A stretch of 64,000 nt of DNA from Spizellomyces sp. 'palustris' (taxonomy: Eukaryota > Chytridiomycota > Chytridiomycetes > Spizellomycetales > Spizellomycetaceae): positions 124,001 through 188,000 of the forward strand of contig QEAR01000022.1 in NCBI GenBank assembly GCA_006535965.1, written 5' to 3'. A program made the position numbers and the translations under genes. Below, one piece after another: positions 21,280 through 33,330 of this stretch. Under the pieces are notes generated by a model that was not told the DNA's origin, did not search any database, and saw only the letters and a list, made by a program, of their open reading frames with translations. Every line of letters starts with the position of its first letter. The first letter of the stretch is position 1.

Positions 21280-23668
21280 CTATATAGCCGTCCTCTCTGC
21301 TTCAGGCCGGTCAGTATTAGGGACAGCTCTCTCTCCTGCGATCGTTGCATCCAGGTCGGCAGGTTGCTGCCCTGAAGCATCGTTTCCGTCCTGTGGTATA
21401 CTCAACCCTTCCGGCGCATTGCTGCTAACTGTAGACGCATTAGTTCTGGTCCACCGAGACGCCATCCAGTCAATGCGCTCGATGGCATCTCCAAATCGTC
21501 GACCCATTTCCACTACCCGATCTTCATTCATTGTCAATCGACTCTGTTCGTTTATTTGAATTACACATTCTTATGGGACTGACACACAACTGAGGACGAT
21601 ACTCACCTCAAGGATGCTCATCGTTTGTGTCAGAACGTCCACCTGTCTGACAATATGTTGAAGGGTAGAGGCGATCTCGTTAGGCATGGTTCGGACTTCT
21701 AGAGGTGTGGTATACGTCTGTTTATCTTGGTGCTGTTGGGAACTGCGCATTTCTCGGATAGGTGATGTGGTAGGTCGCGAAGGTGGCAAAACAATATCTT
21801 CTTCAAGATCCTTTTTGAAATTATGCGTGTCAGGACGTGAGAATACCGTGACACAGCCAACGGACGGGAGGAGAATAGACCTTTTCAGCAAATAATGAGG
21901 CACCAACATCGACTATCGGCGGTCGGTCGAACTTTCCTCCGTTAACCTTTCCTGAACCGTAGATCGGGGTGCCTTTTCTTTGTGCAGTTACACCTCCGGA
22001 TGCAGCAATTGGCACGGGTGCTGCCAATACTGGACTTTTGCTTCGCGCCCGCGAACGACCCGCTGTAAATGTATCGGTATATAGAGCATGTTGGTGTGAT
22101 TGGGAAAGTGGTCGGCGGTGTGCCCCTTCACAAAGCAAAGTCAGGACACGACGTTTGTTTCGTCAACATTCGCAAGGTCTCTGCACAGACCTGTGTCTTC
22201 CACGTCCTTGTCATCTGTTCCCGCTGGACTGGAAATGGAATCGAAGTTGCTTTTCCAAACCATGACCTGCGAGTCGCTGCCACCGGTAGCAAAATGATCT
22301 CCATGTGGCGAAAATACCGCTGCTGTTGTTGGTCCGTGCTTGTGGCCATGCAAGGTATAAAACAGGTGCCCCTCTTTCAAATCCCATATCTAGAAATAGT
22401 CATAATATGATCAGACAGCAATCAACATCTGCGATGCACCGTTCGCTGGCGTACCTTCACTACACCGTCCCATCCAGTGCTGATGAGCCACTCGCCCGCA
22501 GGTCCGCCAAAACTTATACTGTTCACCCCTGCTCCGCCACCGGCTGACTGACCATCCCCTCCATGTGCATCACCGTAATGTTGTATCAATTTGTGCGTTC
22601 GGATATCAAAAAGCTTGATAGATCGGTCGGTTGATGCAGATGCTACGACGGTGCCTGCAGGGTGGAAAGCAACCGATGATACCATCCTAAATTGATTACC
22701 ACATTTCAATTGATTCATATGCCGTATCTATCAAAGAATTAGCACGTAAAAATGTTCCACCCTTACCCCGTATGGTCCCAGTAGGTTCTCACGCAAGATT
22801 TGCTGCCCAAGTCCCATAGTTTGACCGTTTTGTCGTCACTTCCTGATACAATGAGACGCGAATCCGGGGAGAACCGTGCTGTTCGAACCCAATTCAGGTG
22901 TCCCGCAAGAGTATATTGGAATTTTGTCCTGTGAGTCGACCACAACTGCAACCCAATGCCCGCAATCAGGAAGAGCTCATCCATTCACCGCCTTTAAGCT
23001 ATCTTTCACCTTAATAGTTTTATCATCAGATGCCGTTAACAAGGAGTCACCATCGCGAGAAAACTGTACTGTTCGTACAGAGGAGGTATGCGCTTTAAAG
23101 ACTGTGACATCACCCTTGCTGTCCATCGGGTTAACCGAAAAGTAGGCAGAAAGGCCGTGGTCGGTTGAACGTCTTAGCAAAAGGGTCACCTACACGTTTG
23201 GAGTCCACAGCCGAACTGTTTTGTCTCGAGACGAACTTGCCAAAAGCTGCCCAGCCGGTGAGAAGTCCACGCTCGTCACTGGCCCCTACTCGGGTATCGT
23301 AAGAGTCAATATGCAATTATAATGATACACTGCCGTGCCCGCCGCATGTGCGGACCGTGACTGAAACAACCGATCTGCGAAATCATGACTTTGTTTACAA
23401 GGCTTACCTTATGACCTACAAAGCGGAATGCTCTCAATTGCGGTTTAAAGTTCCACACCATTACAGAGTGATCCATAGAGGACGAAGCCAGCTGCGTCAT
23501 GGAAGGCTTGAAGCACAAGCCTGTTATCACATCTTTGTGTCCGCGGAAAGAACGCTCAAGGGTGGGATCTTGAAGTTGGAGGTACGATGACTGAAAGAGA
23601 GATCAACAAAAGATCTTAAGAGATTTGACCCGGCTGATATCAAGACCATTTCAGCAGACTACCATCAT
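21280..23668 (-). CDS. POC1: Centriolar WD40 protein POC1
   Basis: Seven WD40 repeats are read across several exons: [40 protein letters not shown], then [80 protein letters not shown] and [15 protein letters not shown]. The C-terminal POC1 coiled-coil box is present as [20 protein letters not shown], joined across an intron to [17 protein letters not shown]. This combination is diagnostic for POC1 rather than generic WD40 proteins. POC1 stabilises centriole and basal-body triplets. The N-terminus probably starts with a 6-nt exon (ATG ATG, 23668-23663) spliced to [12 protein letters not shown]; this is uncertain. It is convergent with POP3 (134 bp) and divergent from OAR1 (153 bp). Confidence 0.9.
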
Positions 23669-23821
23669 AGCGGCTGGAGAGGGGTGGACAGCTAGCGAGG
23701 ATGCATGTGTTTGTCAAAGGATTAATTTGAACGATCGCCGGTTCTCAAAGGGAGTGAGCGAACGCGACGCGTCTCTCGTCCCGCTTTCACCTCCACTTTC
23801 GACAGTTTTTTGCAGGTGGAC

Positions 23822-25137
23822 ATGTACCGAGGGCAACGTTGTCTAGCGTCCGTCGCAGGCTGGTCCCGTTATGCACAGAAAACACCAGAGAAGTCGCAGT
23901 CAATAGCTGTCATCACAGGCGGTAGTCGTGGCATCGGCTTAGAAATCGCTCGCTCGTTTCTTGCAGCACAGCGATGGGGTCGAATTGTACTCGTTTCCCG
24001 TAACTCTGAACACTTAGAGGGGGCCCGTTACTCTTTGCTCAATGACGAGAGACTGAAAGGACATATAGCAGATGATGTAATGAGGGATAGGGTGGTGACT
24101 CTGCAAGCCAATCTGGCAGACATTCCGGAAGTGGAGGACCTGGGAAAGGTACCACAAGAGTTCCTGCCCACCCATAACTGCAAGGAACTTTATGAACTGT
24201 ACCGATACCATTCATTAATTAGCATATCAGTGCCCTGGGTGATGTTGATATCCTTGTAAACTCTGCAGGTTCCTAATCAATCATTTATTTATATGCATAA
24301 GCGCTGATTTCACTCAAAATCCCATACCACGTAGGGGTTGTGTCCGACGCCGTGCTTGCTGTACAAAACTCTTCGCGAGCGTTGGAGCTCCTTAACATCA
24401 ACCTAATGGCAACTATTCTCACTAGCCGCGCAGTTGTCAAAGGAATGATAAAACGAAAGAAAGGTGCGAGATATCCACACTCTACCCGCTTCCTCATCCA
24501 AATGCCGGCTGATGTTCCCTATCTGGGGAGATTAGGGTCCATTCTGAATATTGCATCTGCCGTCGGACTGAGAGGGAACGAAGGGCAGAGCGTGTATGGA
24601 GCATCCAAGGCTGGAGTTATAGGTACCCTACTAAAGACGCTCCTGGATGGGTGCCTAACCACACCACTACTCAGGCTTTACCAAATCTCTCGCGCGTGAG
24701 CTGGGAAGTCGAAACATTCGTGTTAACGCGATAGCACCGGGTTACATCGAAACAGACATGATTGCTGGTATCTACATTCTCTGATGAGCGTCGATCCACT
24801 CGAATAACCTAGTATTCAATTGTAATTTACTCCTACAAAGGGATGTCAGAACGCAAGAGACAAGAGATTCTTGCCTCGACACCACTGGGCCGGTTTGGAA
24901 AACCAGAGGTACTAACATGTTAGGATTTCGCAAACACGAAACGTTTTTCATTGAAACATTCTTGGCCTGGCGGATTATAGGAGATTGCGCAGGCAGCCAT
25001 GTTCCTGGCGACAGCAGAGTATATTACTGGAGAGGTAAGTGTACGGACCCGAATGCCCGAAGTTTTGGCCACCGAGCAATTCCTGATACCGATTGTGCAT
25101 ATAGTGCTTGGTCGTCGACGGAGGTCTGACTGCATAA
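23822..25137 (+). CDS. OAR1: Mitochondrial 3-oxoacyl-[ACP] reductase (FabG/OAR1-like SDR)
   Basis: About seven exons: 23822-24148, 24223-24268, 24335 to about 24467, 24536 to about 24621, then three short ones to the stop at 25137. The Rossmann cofactor loop is [21 protein letters not shown] follows in [13 protein letters not shown]. The catalytic Ser-Tyr-Lys set is in ILNIASAV and [13 protein letters not shown], then [34 protein letters not shown] and LVVDGGLTA. This is the short-chain dehydrogenase that reduces 3-oxoacyl-ACP in type II fatty-acid synthesis. The extension [20 protein letters not shown] is Arg-rich and fits import into mitochondria, where type II FAS makes octanoyl-ACP, the lipoate precursor. 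That pathway would feed pyruvate dehydrogenase, whose E1-alpha is also in this window. The first start is ATG 23822. Confidence 0.87.
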
Positions 25138-25274
25138 GGCTGCTACTCTACTAAGTCTATTAGCACGTCTGTCACTGAAGTACAGAGGAATACCATCGTG
25201 CCTGGCAAAGCGCGTATTAAGAAAGCAGGCAAAAATATAATTGATATACGTACAAATAAAGCCATCCCCCCCTA

Positions 25275-28200
25275 CTATCGTATATATTCATCCCCCACCC
25301 TTTCCATGAATTCCTGCAAAGCAGTTCGGACCTCTGGGCGATCAACACCCATCATCTTAACGGCAAACTTAAAGTATCGTGGCACATGTTGTTTCAGTTC
25401 AACGTGATGTTGTGACCCATTTGATATGCCGTTATGCGCTGCAGTACCCAATTCATGTACAGTGCCATCTGAATGCTCCCTGGCTTCCGCGCATTTTCCG
25501 CTCGGTTCCCCATTTTCTGCTTGTGCGGTCCACAGCCCTTCCATTCCCGAAAGCTCCTTGAAAACCATCGCAACGACTGGACTCCATAATCCAATGTGCA
25601 GTTGATTGCGTTGCTGGTCATTCAGACATTCAACGTACCGCCCTAGGACGTCAAGTGTGTGCTTGACAAGTTCTGGTAGGACACTATTGTCGCCCTGCCC
25701 GTCTGTCTCCATTTCTATCATCTCAGTCGAGGGACTCGTAGGTTCTCTCGGAAAAAGTCTACTGGACGATTGTGCGCGGTAGACGGCAAACAGCATCCGC
25801 AAATATGTTGCGAAACTCAAGGTCTCCTGCTTCACCAAATGGGGAAGCTGAGGTACAAGGCCCCGTCGGTATATGGCATAACGCAAGTCATTCTCCTCAT
25901 TGAACGCCCGCGCAACCGCGTAACTGTCGTATAAACATTTAAGCCAGCGGCGGCGGAACTCTGGAGGGATGATATTGATGGCCAGCACTTGCTTTTGCTC
26001 CGGTACAACTGGTGGTACAGGAGTACTTCCATGGTCGCTCTTATCTACTGCTCTCTCCGTGGCAGTCATATCTGCGACTATGGAATTGCGACCGCTTTGG
26101 GTTTTGTCCACGTACACCTTGGCTTCGCTCCCTCTTCGGCCGCTCCCGACTAACTTGGTGAATGCAATATCTCGCAATGCTTGAACGAGCTCCAGATGCG
26201 TGACGCATTTCACTAACGTGTGCTCAAAATCAAGCGTATCCAACGTAACTTCCGTTCCTACCGCTCGCGCAGCTGCATAACCTGCTCTTACAACCTCTGA
26301 TCCTATTGATTCTGTCCTGTCAGAATTCGCGTCCTGCGATTTCGATGAATCTTTCCCGTAATCGCAGCAGAGTAGTTCCGCCGGTAACGTTGTCCCAAAT
26401 GCTTTCTCCACTCCATCCGTTATCACCCCCCAAGACCCGCACTTGCCAATTCTACCCAGATTGTCTCGTACGAACCCGTGCAGGCAGATACCACCTGTCG
26501 TGGCTAGCTTTTCGTCTCGCCGCTGTAACATGCCGATTAAAAGGTCCAAAACACCTTTCATCAGCTCGGCATGGCCCGCCGTTGCCAGCTTCTCAAAAAA
26601 GGATGTAGTCAAGTCCGCATAAAGTCGCAAGCCGTGTACCCATATCGCGGTGTCTGCCTCCTTTCCTCGTGGCCGATACTGCTCTTGAGAAACTGAGTCG
26701 GTGCGCTCACCCAAATCAGCAAAAATGGGCAGAATTACGCTTCGCTGTATGTTTTTCCAGTACTTTACATCAAACCTTTGGCCAGCGGACTTTAAGGTAT
26801 CGAACAATGCATCTATGGTCCGGGTGCGCACGGTAACGCTTTCTGAGTCAATAACAACACGGGAGAAGGCAGACAGTATAGGGAACCATTTCAGGAAGAA
26901 GTGCTCCTCGCTCACCATTCCGTTTGCTTGGAGATAAGGCTGGGATGGAGCACGAGGTGGATGCGTACCAGTCGGAGTTGGTGGGACCGACAATGCTGCC
27001 CCGTTAATGAGTACCGCTGGCGGAACGGACTTTTGTCCATCTAGCTCCCCCTGAGAGCTCCGTCTCGGCTTTCCCTCAACAGTTTCGCTGCCATGTTTCA
27101 CGAGATAGTTTGCACAAGACTGCAAAAGCTGAATACTGCCCATCACCACCTCGTCGTAGGTTTGCCCGCTACCCTCTAACAACGCGAATTCTGCCAAACA
27201 AGCCACATAGTCTACAAATCCTCCAGCATGGTTCACAGCATCGAAATGTTCCCGAAACACGACCTGCACAATTGCAAATGCTGTCTTAATCATCTTTTCG
27301 TCTCCTGAACTCGACTGTGCTGCCTTGGCTAAGACCACGAAAATGCTTCTCCATCCACTCCGTATGCTGCGTGCGCGAGCAGCAATCATATGTGCCATGC
27401 TGCTGAGGATCAGTTCTCTGATTGCCGGGTTACCATTGTGCTTCATAATCCATTCAAAGCTCTTTAAGAATTCGTTTTGCGCTGAGTAGTGTCCCAGTTC
27501 CTCTCGCTCAAGGAACTTCATACTTAGTTGCCGAAGAGAGTCAACCGCAAAGGTGGACACTGTAGTGTTGGGATGGCATGCAACGGTGTTGAAGTACGGC
27601 TGAAGAATCCGCCAGATTTGCGTCCACTCGAAACGAATTCGAGGCATGTTGTAATAGGCAATCTCGACAATTTTTTGCAGCAAATACATGCGCGGCGCCC
27701 CGGAATGTAGAACCTGCGGCATTCCACCCACCGGCGCACTTGGATCGAGTCCTACCTCTTCCATGGAGACATGGCATAAGCACCGGAAGAAGTGAATAAT
27801 GGCTGTGGCGGATAGTCTCAATGTGTTTGTGAAGATACGATCAACCGCCACTACGGTAGCTTGATTATGGAACTCTGCGATCAGCTTTTCTACGGCGGGG
27901 TTTGGTCTAGAATTGCTAGTCAAGTCTTCAATGGTGCGGTATGCACTTTGTCGTACAGGGGTTGCTGAACCGCCGTACGGTAAATCTGCAGCAGTTGCTT
28001 CATCACCAGGAGGGACCGCGTCTCCACTCTGTCGCGTAGCATTGTCGAAAGAACCCCGATTTGCAATCAATTGGAGACGCTCGAGTTGGGAAATTGCTTT
28101 TAGAACTTGCATCCAGCTGGACTCCAGATACTCTCCAAGGACATTCGCAATCATAATCAGCGTCTTAATGGCTTTGATATTTTTCGGTCGGATGTCTTGA

Positions 28201-31200
28201 ATGTGAGATAACCCGGTCAATTTGGACAATGAGGTCACAAAGGCATCACGTTCGGTCTCCATCCTGAAAATACTAGCCAACCGTATAGATCCCGCAAAAC
28301 CCTCTAGGCAAAGGTCTGCTGCCTTTGGCTCCACCGAGCGCGGTCCTTCAGCTGCGTCATCGACATCCTCTTCTTCGTTGGCGGCCTCAAAGGCAAGACT
28401 GAAAACCGCCATTAAAGGCCAAGAAGCCATTCCAAACATGGGCCGCGCCAGATCAGCATTCACTGCGGTTCGGAAAGGTGCGACTGTTCGGTTCGCATTT
28501 TGAATGAGCTGCTGGCTCTTCTTCTGCACCATTTGTATCTCTTTCCGGTAGAGTTCCATTCTCTGCCTATCGTTGAGATCCCCGGCACCCCACCCAATTG
28601 CCATTTGTGCCAACTTCCCTGCCTGTTCCTCTTCCAATACAATTTCATTATTGGACACCTCGTCGAAAATTGCAGTAAGATACTCTTCCGGTAAGTCCCC
28701 TTCGTCATTAATACCACGGTTGTTTTTGATAAATGCGTTCCTATCCATTCGATGCTTTATTGTAGCGGAGTGCTGATCTGTATTCAGCATGATAACGGAG
28801 AAAGCCAAGGCGTAGGCGGTGTCGGCTTTTGCAAAAACGTCAGGGTTGTTTTCATAGTAACGATCGGCAAACTTTTCCATTATTCGATCAATTTTCTGAG
28901 CCTCTCCAGGCAATCGAAATGTTTGCAGGAATGACCTCAAGGCTGGAACGAAGTCGATATTTGTGAAGTCCATATGGTCTATGAAAACATGCATCACATC
29001 GATATTGAAGGGATGACCTTCACCAAGATATTCCCCAATCGCAGCCTTCGTCAAGCCGTCCGTCGTTCGGAGAAAGCGAGCAACGGATTCTGTGTCTTCC
29101 TCAACAAAACCATCTTCTATAAGGGCCTTGATGCCGGCCTTAGGCTTCATGTTGAATTGACGAATATCATTCCTCAGCAGCTGCTTCCGTGAAGCAACAG
29201 TTTCGATCTGCGATGAGTCCTCATCTGGAGTGACAGTGGTGACTGATTGCAAAGACGTTGTGCTATTGTTCGGAAACATGTATGGCACCTGCTGTCAAGT
29301 CGTCAGTATCTGCTATATAAATCAACAGAGCTAGCAAGAAAGCACTTACATGATCCATCGACACCGAATGTAGCGGATGCTTATACACCAATACTGGGTT
29401 GACCTGGTTGGTCGGGGCAAGTGCATCCAAGAAACTTTTGGTGGGGTTGTCTGAACCGGCGCTCGCTGGCTTGGTCCCATCGGTACTCTTTCTTTGAGTA
29501 GGCGAAGATTTGTTATCACGTCTGTCATCTGAAACAGACATCCGTGAACTGTTCTCTGATGCATCGCGGTTGGATGCTATGGACACCCTGGACAAATCTC
29601 CACTTTTTCGTCTTCTGGGTGTATTGAGGGGGAGGTTTGGCGCCACATCTTTACTCCACTCCGTTAGCGAAGTCACCAAAGCTACAAGACAACAAAGTCC
29701 TCGTAGCTTCAATCGCCGTTCCTGAGCTTTGAGCAGCTGTTCCTTCGTGTCCAAACCAGCTGCGCTGGCAGCCAAACCCATCAATCCACTTGGGGCAGGC
29801 GGTGCGTTTGAGTCGCGACCCTGAGCAACCCGGCTGCACACATTGACAATGCGCTCAAAAATTGAGACCATAGCAATGTCGCAGTCATAATTGAGATACA
29901 TCTCCGCCAATGTCTATTGAAGGATCATATCTTAGCTTGCCTGATTCATGTGCACATCACGCCTGCGTAGTGACTATTGCAACAAACCTGAGGATTTTCA
30001 CATATTTTGAGTAAACCTTGCAGAACCATGCGTTTCTGATTGTACGTAGAATTTCCCATTTCCAAAATATGCAAATATATGGTGTTGAGGAGCACCTCGA
30101 TTTCCGTTTTCAGCTTCGAGCGATAAAATCGCGTTACCATCAAGAATATGGACAGACTTAATTCGAACAATGTAGGATTCGTGGTAATTCCGTTACGGGA
30201 AATTGATAGACATAGATTATGGCGAACCAGGCCCGTGTACAGATCGTCTGACTGGAACACTGGCCCACAATTATTCATCACGGACATGATGAGTTCCAGA
30301 GCCAACTGCCTTGCTTTCGTTGACTGGTGTGAAAGCTCATCCATTGGCATGGAAGCTGCTTCCTTCACATTCGCTGCACTGAATGTCGCCATGGTGTTCT
30401 GAGAACTATCCGACGTAAGGGAGAGGCGACAAAGGAGACGGAAAACGAGAAATACGTCCTTTCGAAGAAGTTCGTTGTAGTAAGCAATGGTCGGATCGTA
30501 GGGGTTGTTGCCTGTAACTGGGCTTGCGGGTGTAAGAGTGGAGCCAACCTCGATCGACTGCTCAGGCTGTTGTTGGTTACTACCCATGGTCGTAGGAGAT
30601 TCGGGTGACGATTGATCCGAAGCTTCATCTGCAGCCGCTCCCATCAAAGATGTGGCATTCTCATGACCTAGTGTAGTTGTTTCAGTACCTTGCAAAACCG
30701 CTGCCGCCGCATCCCCCACTGTAGATGCCACATCTGCAGCGGAAGCATCCAGGCCATTTTCATTTTCCTCGCGCTCACAGACAACTGGTGGATCGACATC
30801 CTTGTCCAAAGGTTTGTCCGCCAGTTCACCAGTAGCTTGTAGTTCGGCAGCTATTGACCCCACCTCTATCTGCGGGTGTTTGTTCTCCAGATCAGTTTCA
30901 GCTTGTGGCTCAACGCCTGAGATCTCGGATTCAAGCTTCGACGGTCTCTCCCCAACTTCATCAGCGGGTTCGGGCTCTTTGGAAACATCCGTTGGTTCCT
31001 CTGCATGCGTCAAGTCACTGGTCCCATTGATAACGCGTGCTTTTATATTACTCCGATACTGGTTCAACGACTCTGCACCCATTGCGCTCAACCCAGTCAG
31101 CTTCTCAATCTCTCCCATGGATCCGGTCTCCAAACTCTTTGCAAGGACCTCAGCGTAGCGCTCCATGCGGGAGAAGATGAGGTTGATCATCTGGGTAAGC

Positions 31201-32163
31201 GACGCTTTGGCGGTCATCTGATTTACTTGCGTCCGCGAGTGCAGGTGGATATTGAAACACGTCTGCACCACTTTTAGCAGTGACACTTCGTGGACTTCGC
31301 AACCAGTAGATGTGACTGCCGTCAACAGCACTTTGAGCACCTGAAGTTGTACTGCTTCGTCCGTGTGCATTGCCAATGTTGTACACACAGTATGGATAAT
31401 CTCATCGATGAGGAAGGGAATCGGTGGATAATTGGGTGCATCTGCAGGGGTATTTGGCAAAAGGGACGTACTTCTCGGCGCAAAAACCGGCACGGCAGCT
31501 TTTACTACCTGCTGAGTACCACTTTCTTCGTCCTGTCCTTCTGTACCGTTTTCGTCCGAGGGCTGGGGGGACGTTGCAGGTGAAGATGTGTCGAGCTGGG
31601 AAAGATCATTGTCAGGTGCTCCTGGTGCCCCTGGAGCTGTGGAGGAGGCTGCAGTTGGAGTGTTCGATACAGTGAGAGGTAAAGCTCCGCGCAAAAGGTT
31701 GTGGGCAATAAGCTTCTGCAGGCAGTCCAAGGCAACTTCGCGGGTCCGAGCCGGCTGAGTGCTATGACAAGCGATCTTGAAAGGATTCCAGTACCTGTCA
31801 GCACTGAGACGACAATACAGCAAAGCCATAACATAAAGATGTTGCATATGAGCATGCTGCAGATTGGGTGAAAGCAAAAATCTGCATTTTAATTATCAAA
31901 AGCCAGCTCTACCTTATGGTTCTAGCAAGGTCTTCCCCACCCTGTTTCTCTTCTTGAAGCTGTGCCAAAGCCGCCTCGACCGCGTCGCGCAAGTCTTTAT
32001 GGCGTGCGCTCTCCGCTAAAAGCCGGTCTAGGCAGGACTTTATCATGCCTACCCTCGACATGTTGTCACCGTTCTCTGCCAAAGCAAGTTGAACGGCGCC
32101 AGCGCCCAAACGAACGCGAGCTTGGCTGGTGGCTCGAGGTGGCACGTGACTTCGTGTTTGCAT
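25275..32163 (-). CDS. SEC7: Large Arf guanine-nucleotide exchange factor Sec7/BIG
   Basis: Four exons, 32163-31913, 31881-29988, 29913-29350 and 29288-25275, join in phase to 2240 residues. The protein activates Arf GTPases at the trans-Golgi for vesicle budding. Order: N-terminal DCB region, a long acidic Ser/Pro-rich linker, HUS box region (LELIMSVMNNCGPVFQSDDL and following), then the Sec7 domain opening at RKQLLRNDIRQFNMKPKAGI. The catalytic glutamate loop is FRLPGEAQKIDRIMEKFADR and motif 2 is AFSVIMLNTDQHSATIKHRM. HDS1-4 repeats fill the remaining 1100 residues. The size is close to yeast Sec7 (about 2000 residues). The start ATG 32163 (MQTRSHVPPRATS) is the most upstream plausible one; a second ATG downstream (MSRVGMIKSCLDRLL) is also reasonable. 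Convergent with OAR1. Confidence 0.93.
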
Positions 32164-32274
32164 TGCCACTGTACAATGAAAACCAATGTCCAAACTACTG
32201 CTATCCTGACGGCAGCACACTGCTATATACGCCATTGATATTGTTTTTCCAGCGTATAAGTCATCATTCCCGAC

Positions 32275-32796
32275 TTATGCTTTTCTTCCTACCACTAGAG
32301 CACCAAACCCTGCAGCAGCAGCTACGACTCGAGGAATATGCAACAGACCCCATTTTCGTAGCAGGCTCCATACGTCGTGCCCATCTGCGTCCTGATCCTT
32401 GCCCGACAACAAGCGGTTGTTGATGGGGAAAATGCATGCAATTGTATAGACTGGGATGGAAAGAAAAGCAGCAGTAGCAATATAGTATCTGGTAGACTTC
32501 TTCAGCAATGCAAGCACAAGACTTGAGCCACCTGCAACCAATGCAAGGTTTGCCTGCATTCGAGCTGCCAGCGGATAGGTATGCTAAAGGTGCAGGTGAG
32601 TTGGATAACTTGGAGATTGGAAAGACGCCATCTTGTGCCTCACTTGAAAATGACGCTTTGACGCTTCCGCGGAACTCTTGAACCTGGCCGGCTGCTCCAC
32701 CAAAGTAATGTACAAGGCAGCACCTGTGAACAAGCCAGCAGAGATCGTGGCGGCTGACTCCAAGGCCGCAACAACACGTTGGTCTGCAAGATGCAT
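32275..32796 (-). CDS. DUF1772-family small integral membrane protein
   Basis: Two exons, 32796-32644 and 32583-32275, join in phase to 153 residues. Four hydrophobic segments are visible: AATISAGLFTGAALYITLV, ANLALVAGGSSLVLALL, YYIATAAFLSIPVYTIACIF and RVVAAAAGFGALVVG. The patterns GLFTGAALYITLVEQPAR, FPINNRLL and the intervening YPLAARMQANLAL are typical of DUF1772, which includes fungal anthrone-oxygenase-like proteins. A catalytic role is not established for most members. It lies head to tail 111 bp downstream of the SEC7 start, both on the minus strand. Assignment rests on membrane topology and motif layout, so I am fairly sure of the family but not of the function. Confidence 0.72.
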
Positions 32797-33330
32797 TGCT
32801 GATGTTTGATAGATTGGCCTGCCAATGCTGTTTGCGCGTCATGATGTCAGTTGGCGTTGACATGCCAACAAGGATTTATCATGTCTCATCTCGTTGGAAG
32901 GAATAGACAATTAGAAACACCTATATAGATACGATTATTAGTTGCATTATACCACATATAAAGTCCCGGTACTTTAAATATCGATGTAAAGTATACTAGG
33001 ACTTTGAAATTGAATAATCATGATGGCCCTCCTAGATAATGCTTCTCATATTAATATCATTCACGAAGCTGGTGATTCTATCACTACATAGTTTACCGAT
33101 ATGTGCATAACTCGAGCTTTCGAGCGACTCACCTGGTCTTAGACTGATGAATCTCATATCGTTCCGGATTTAAAGGGGTCTCAGGGTCACTGGCTATTCG
33201 TTCCAAATTCTCCGAACCCAGTTGTTTACACATGGCTTGCAATAACGTCCAAGCCAAAAATAGTGTATTACAGCAGCTGCATATAAAACTCTCGAATCTT
33301 GCTGTTATTTTGTACGGCACCCCCGCAGGT
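32797..33330. other. AT-rich divergent spacer between DUF1772 gene and unknown gene
   Basis: A 534-bp region without a conserved reading frame, AT-rich between 32880 and 33120. It contains a compact inverted repeat (listed separately). An in-frame ATG at 33232 could begin the next gene 33 codons earlier than the start I chose. Confidence 0.5.
32960..33005. repeat. Imperfect inverted repeat (stem-loop or palindromic element)
   Basis: The left arm starts AAAGTCC and contains TACTTTA. The right arm contains TAAAGTA and ends GGACTTT. The outer 7 bp and inner 6-7 bp match as reverse complements around an ATATCGATG centre, with a 2-bp mismatch and a 2-bp length difference between arms. It sits in the divergent spacer and could be a regulator-binding palindrome, a cruciform or a tiny MITE-like remnant. 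No target-site duplication is obvious. Confidence 0.6.
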
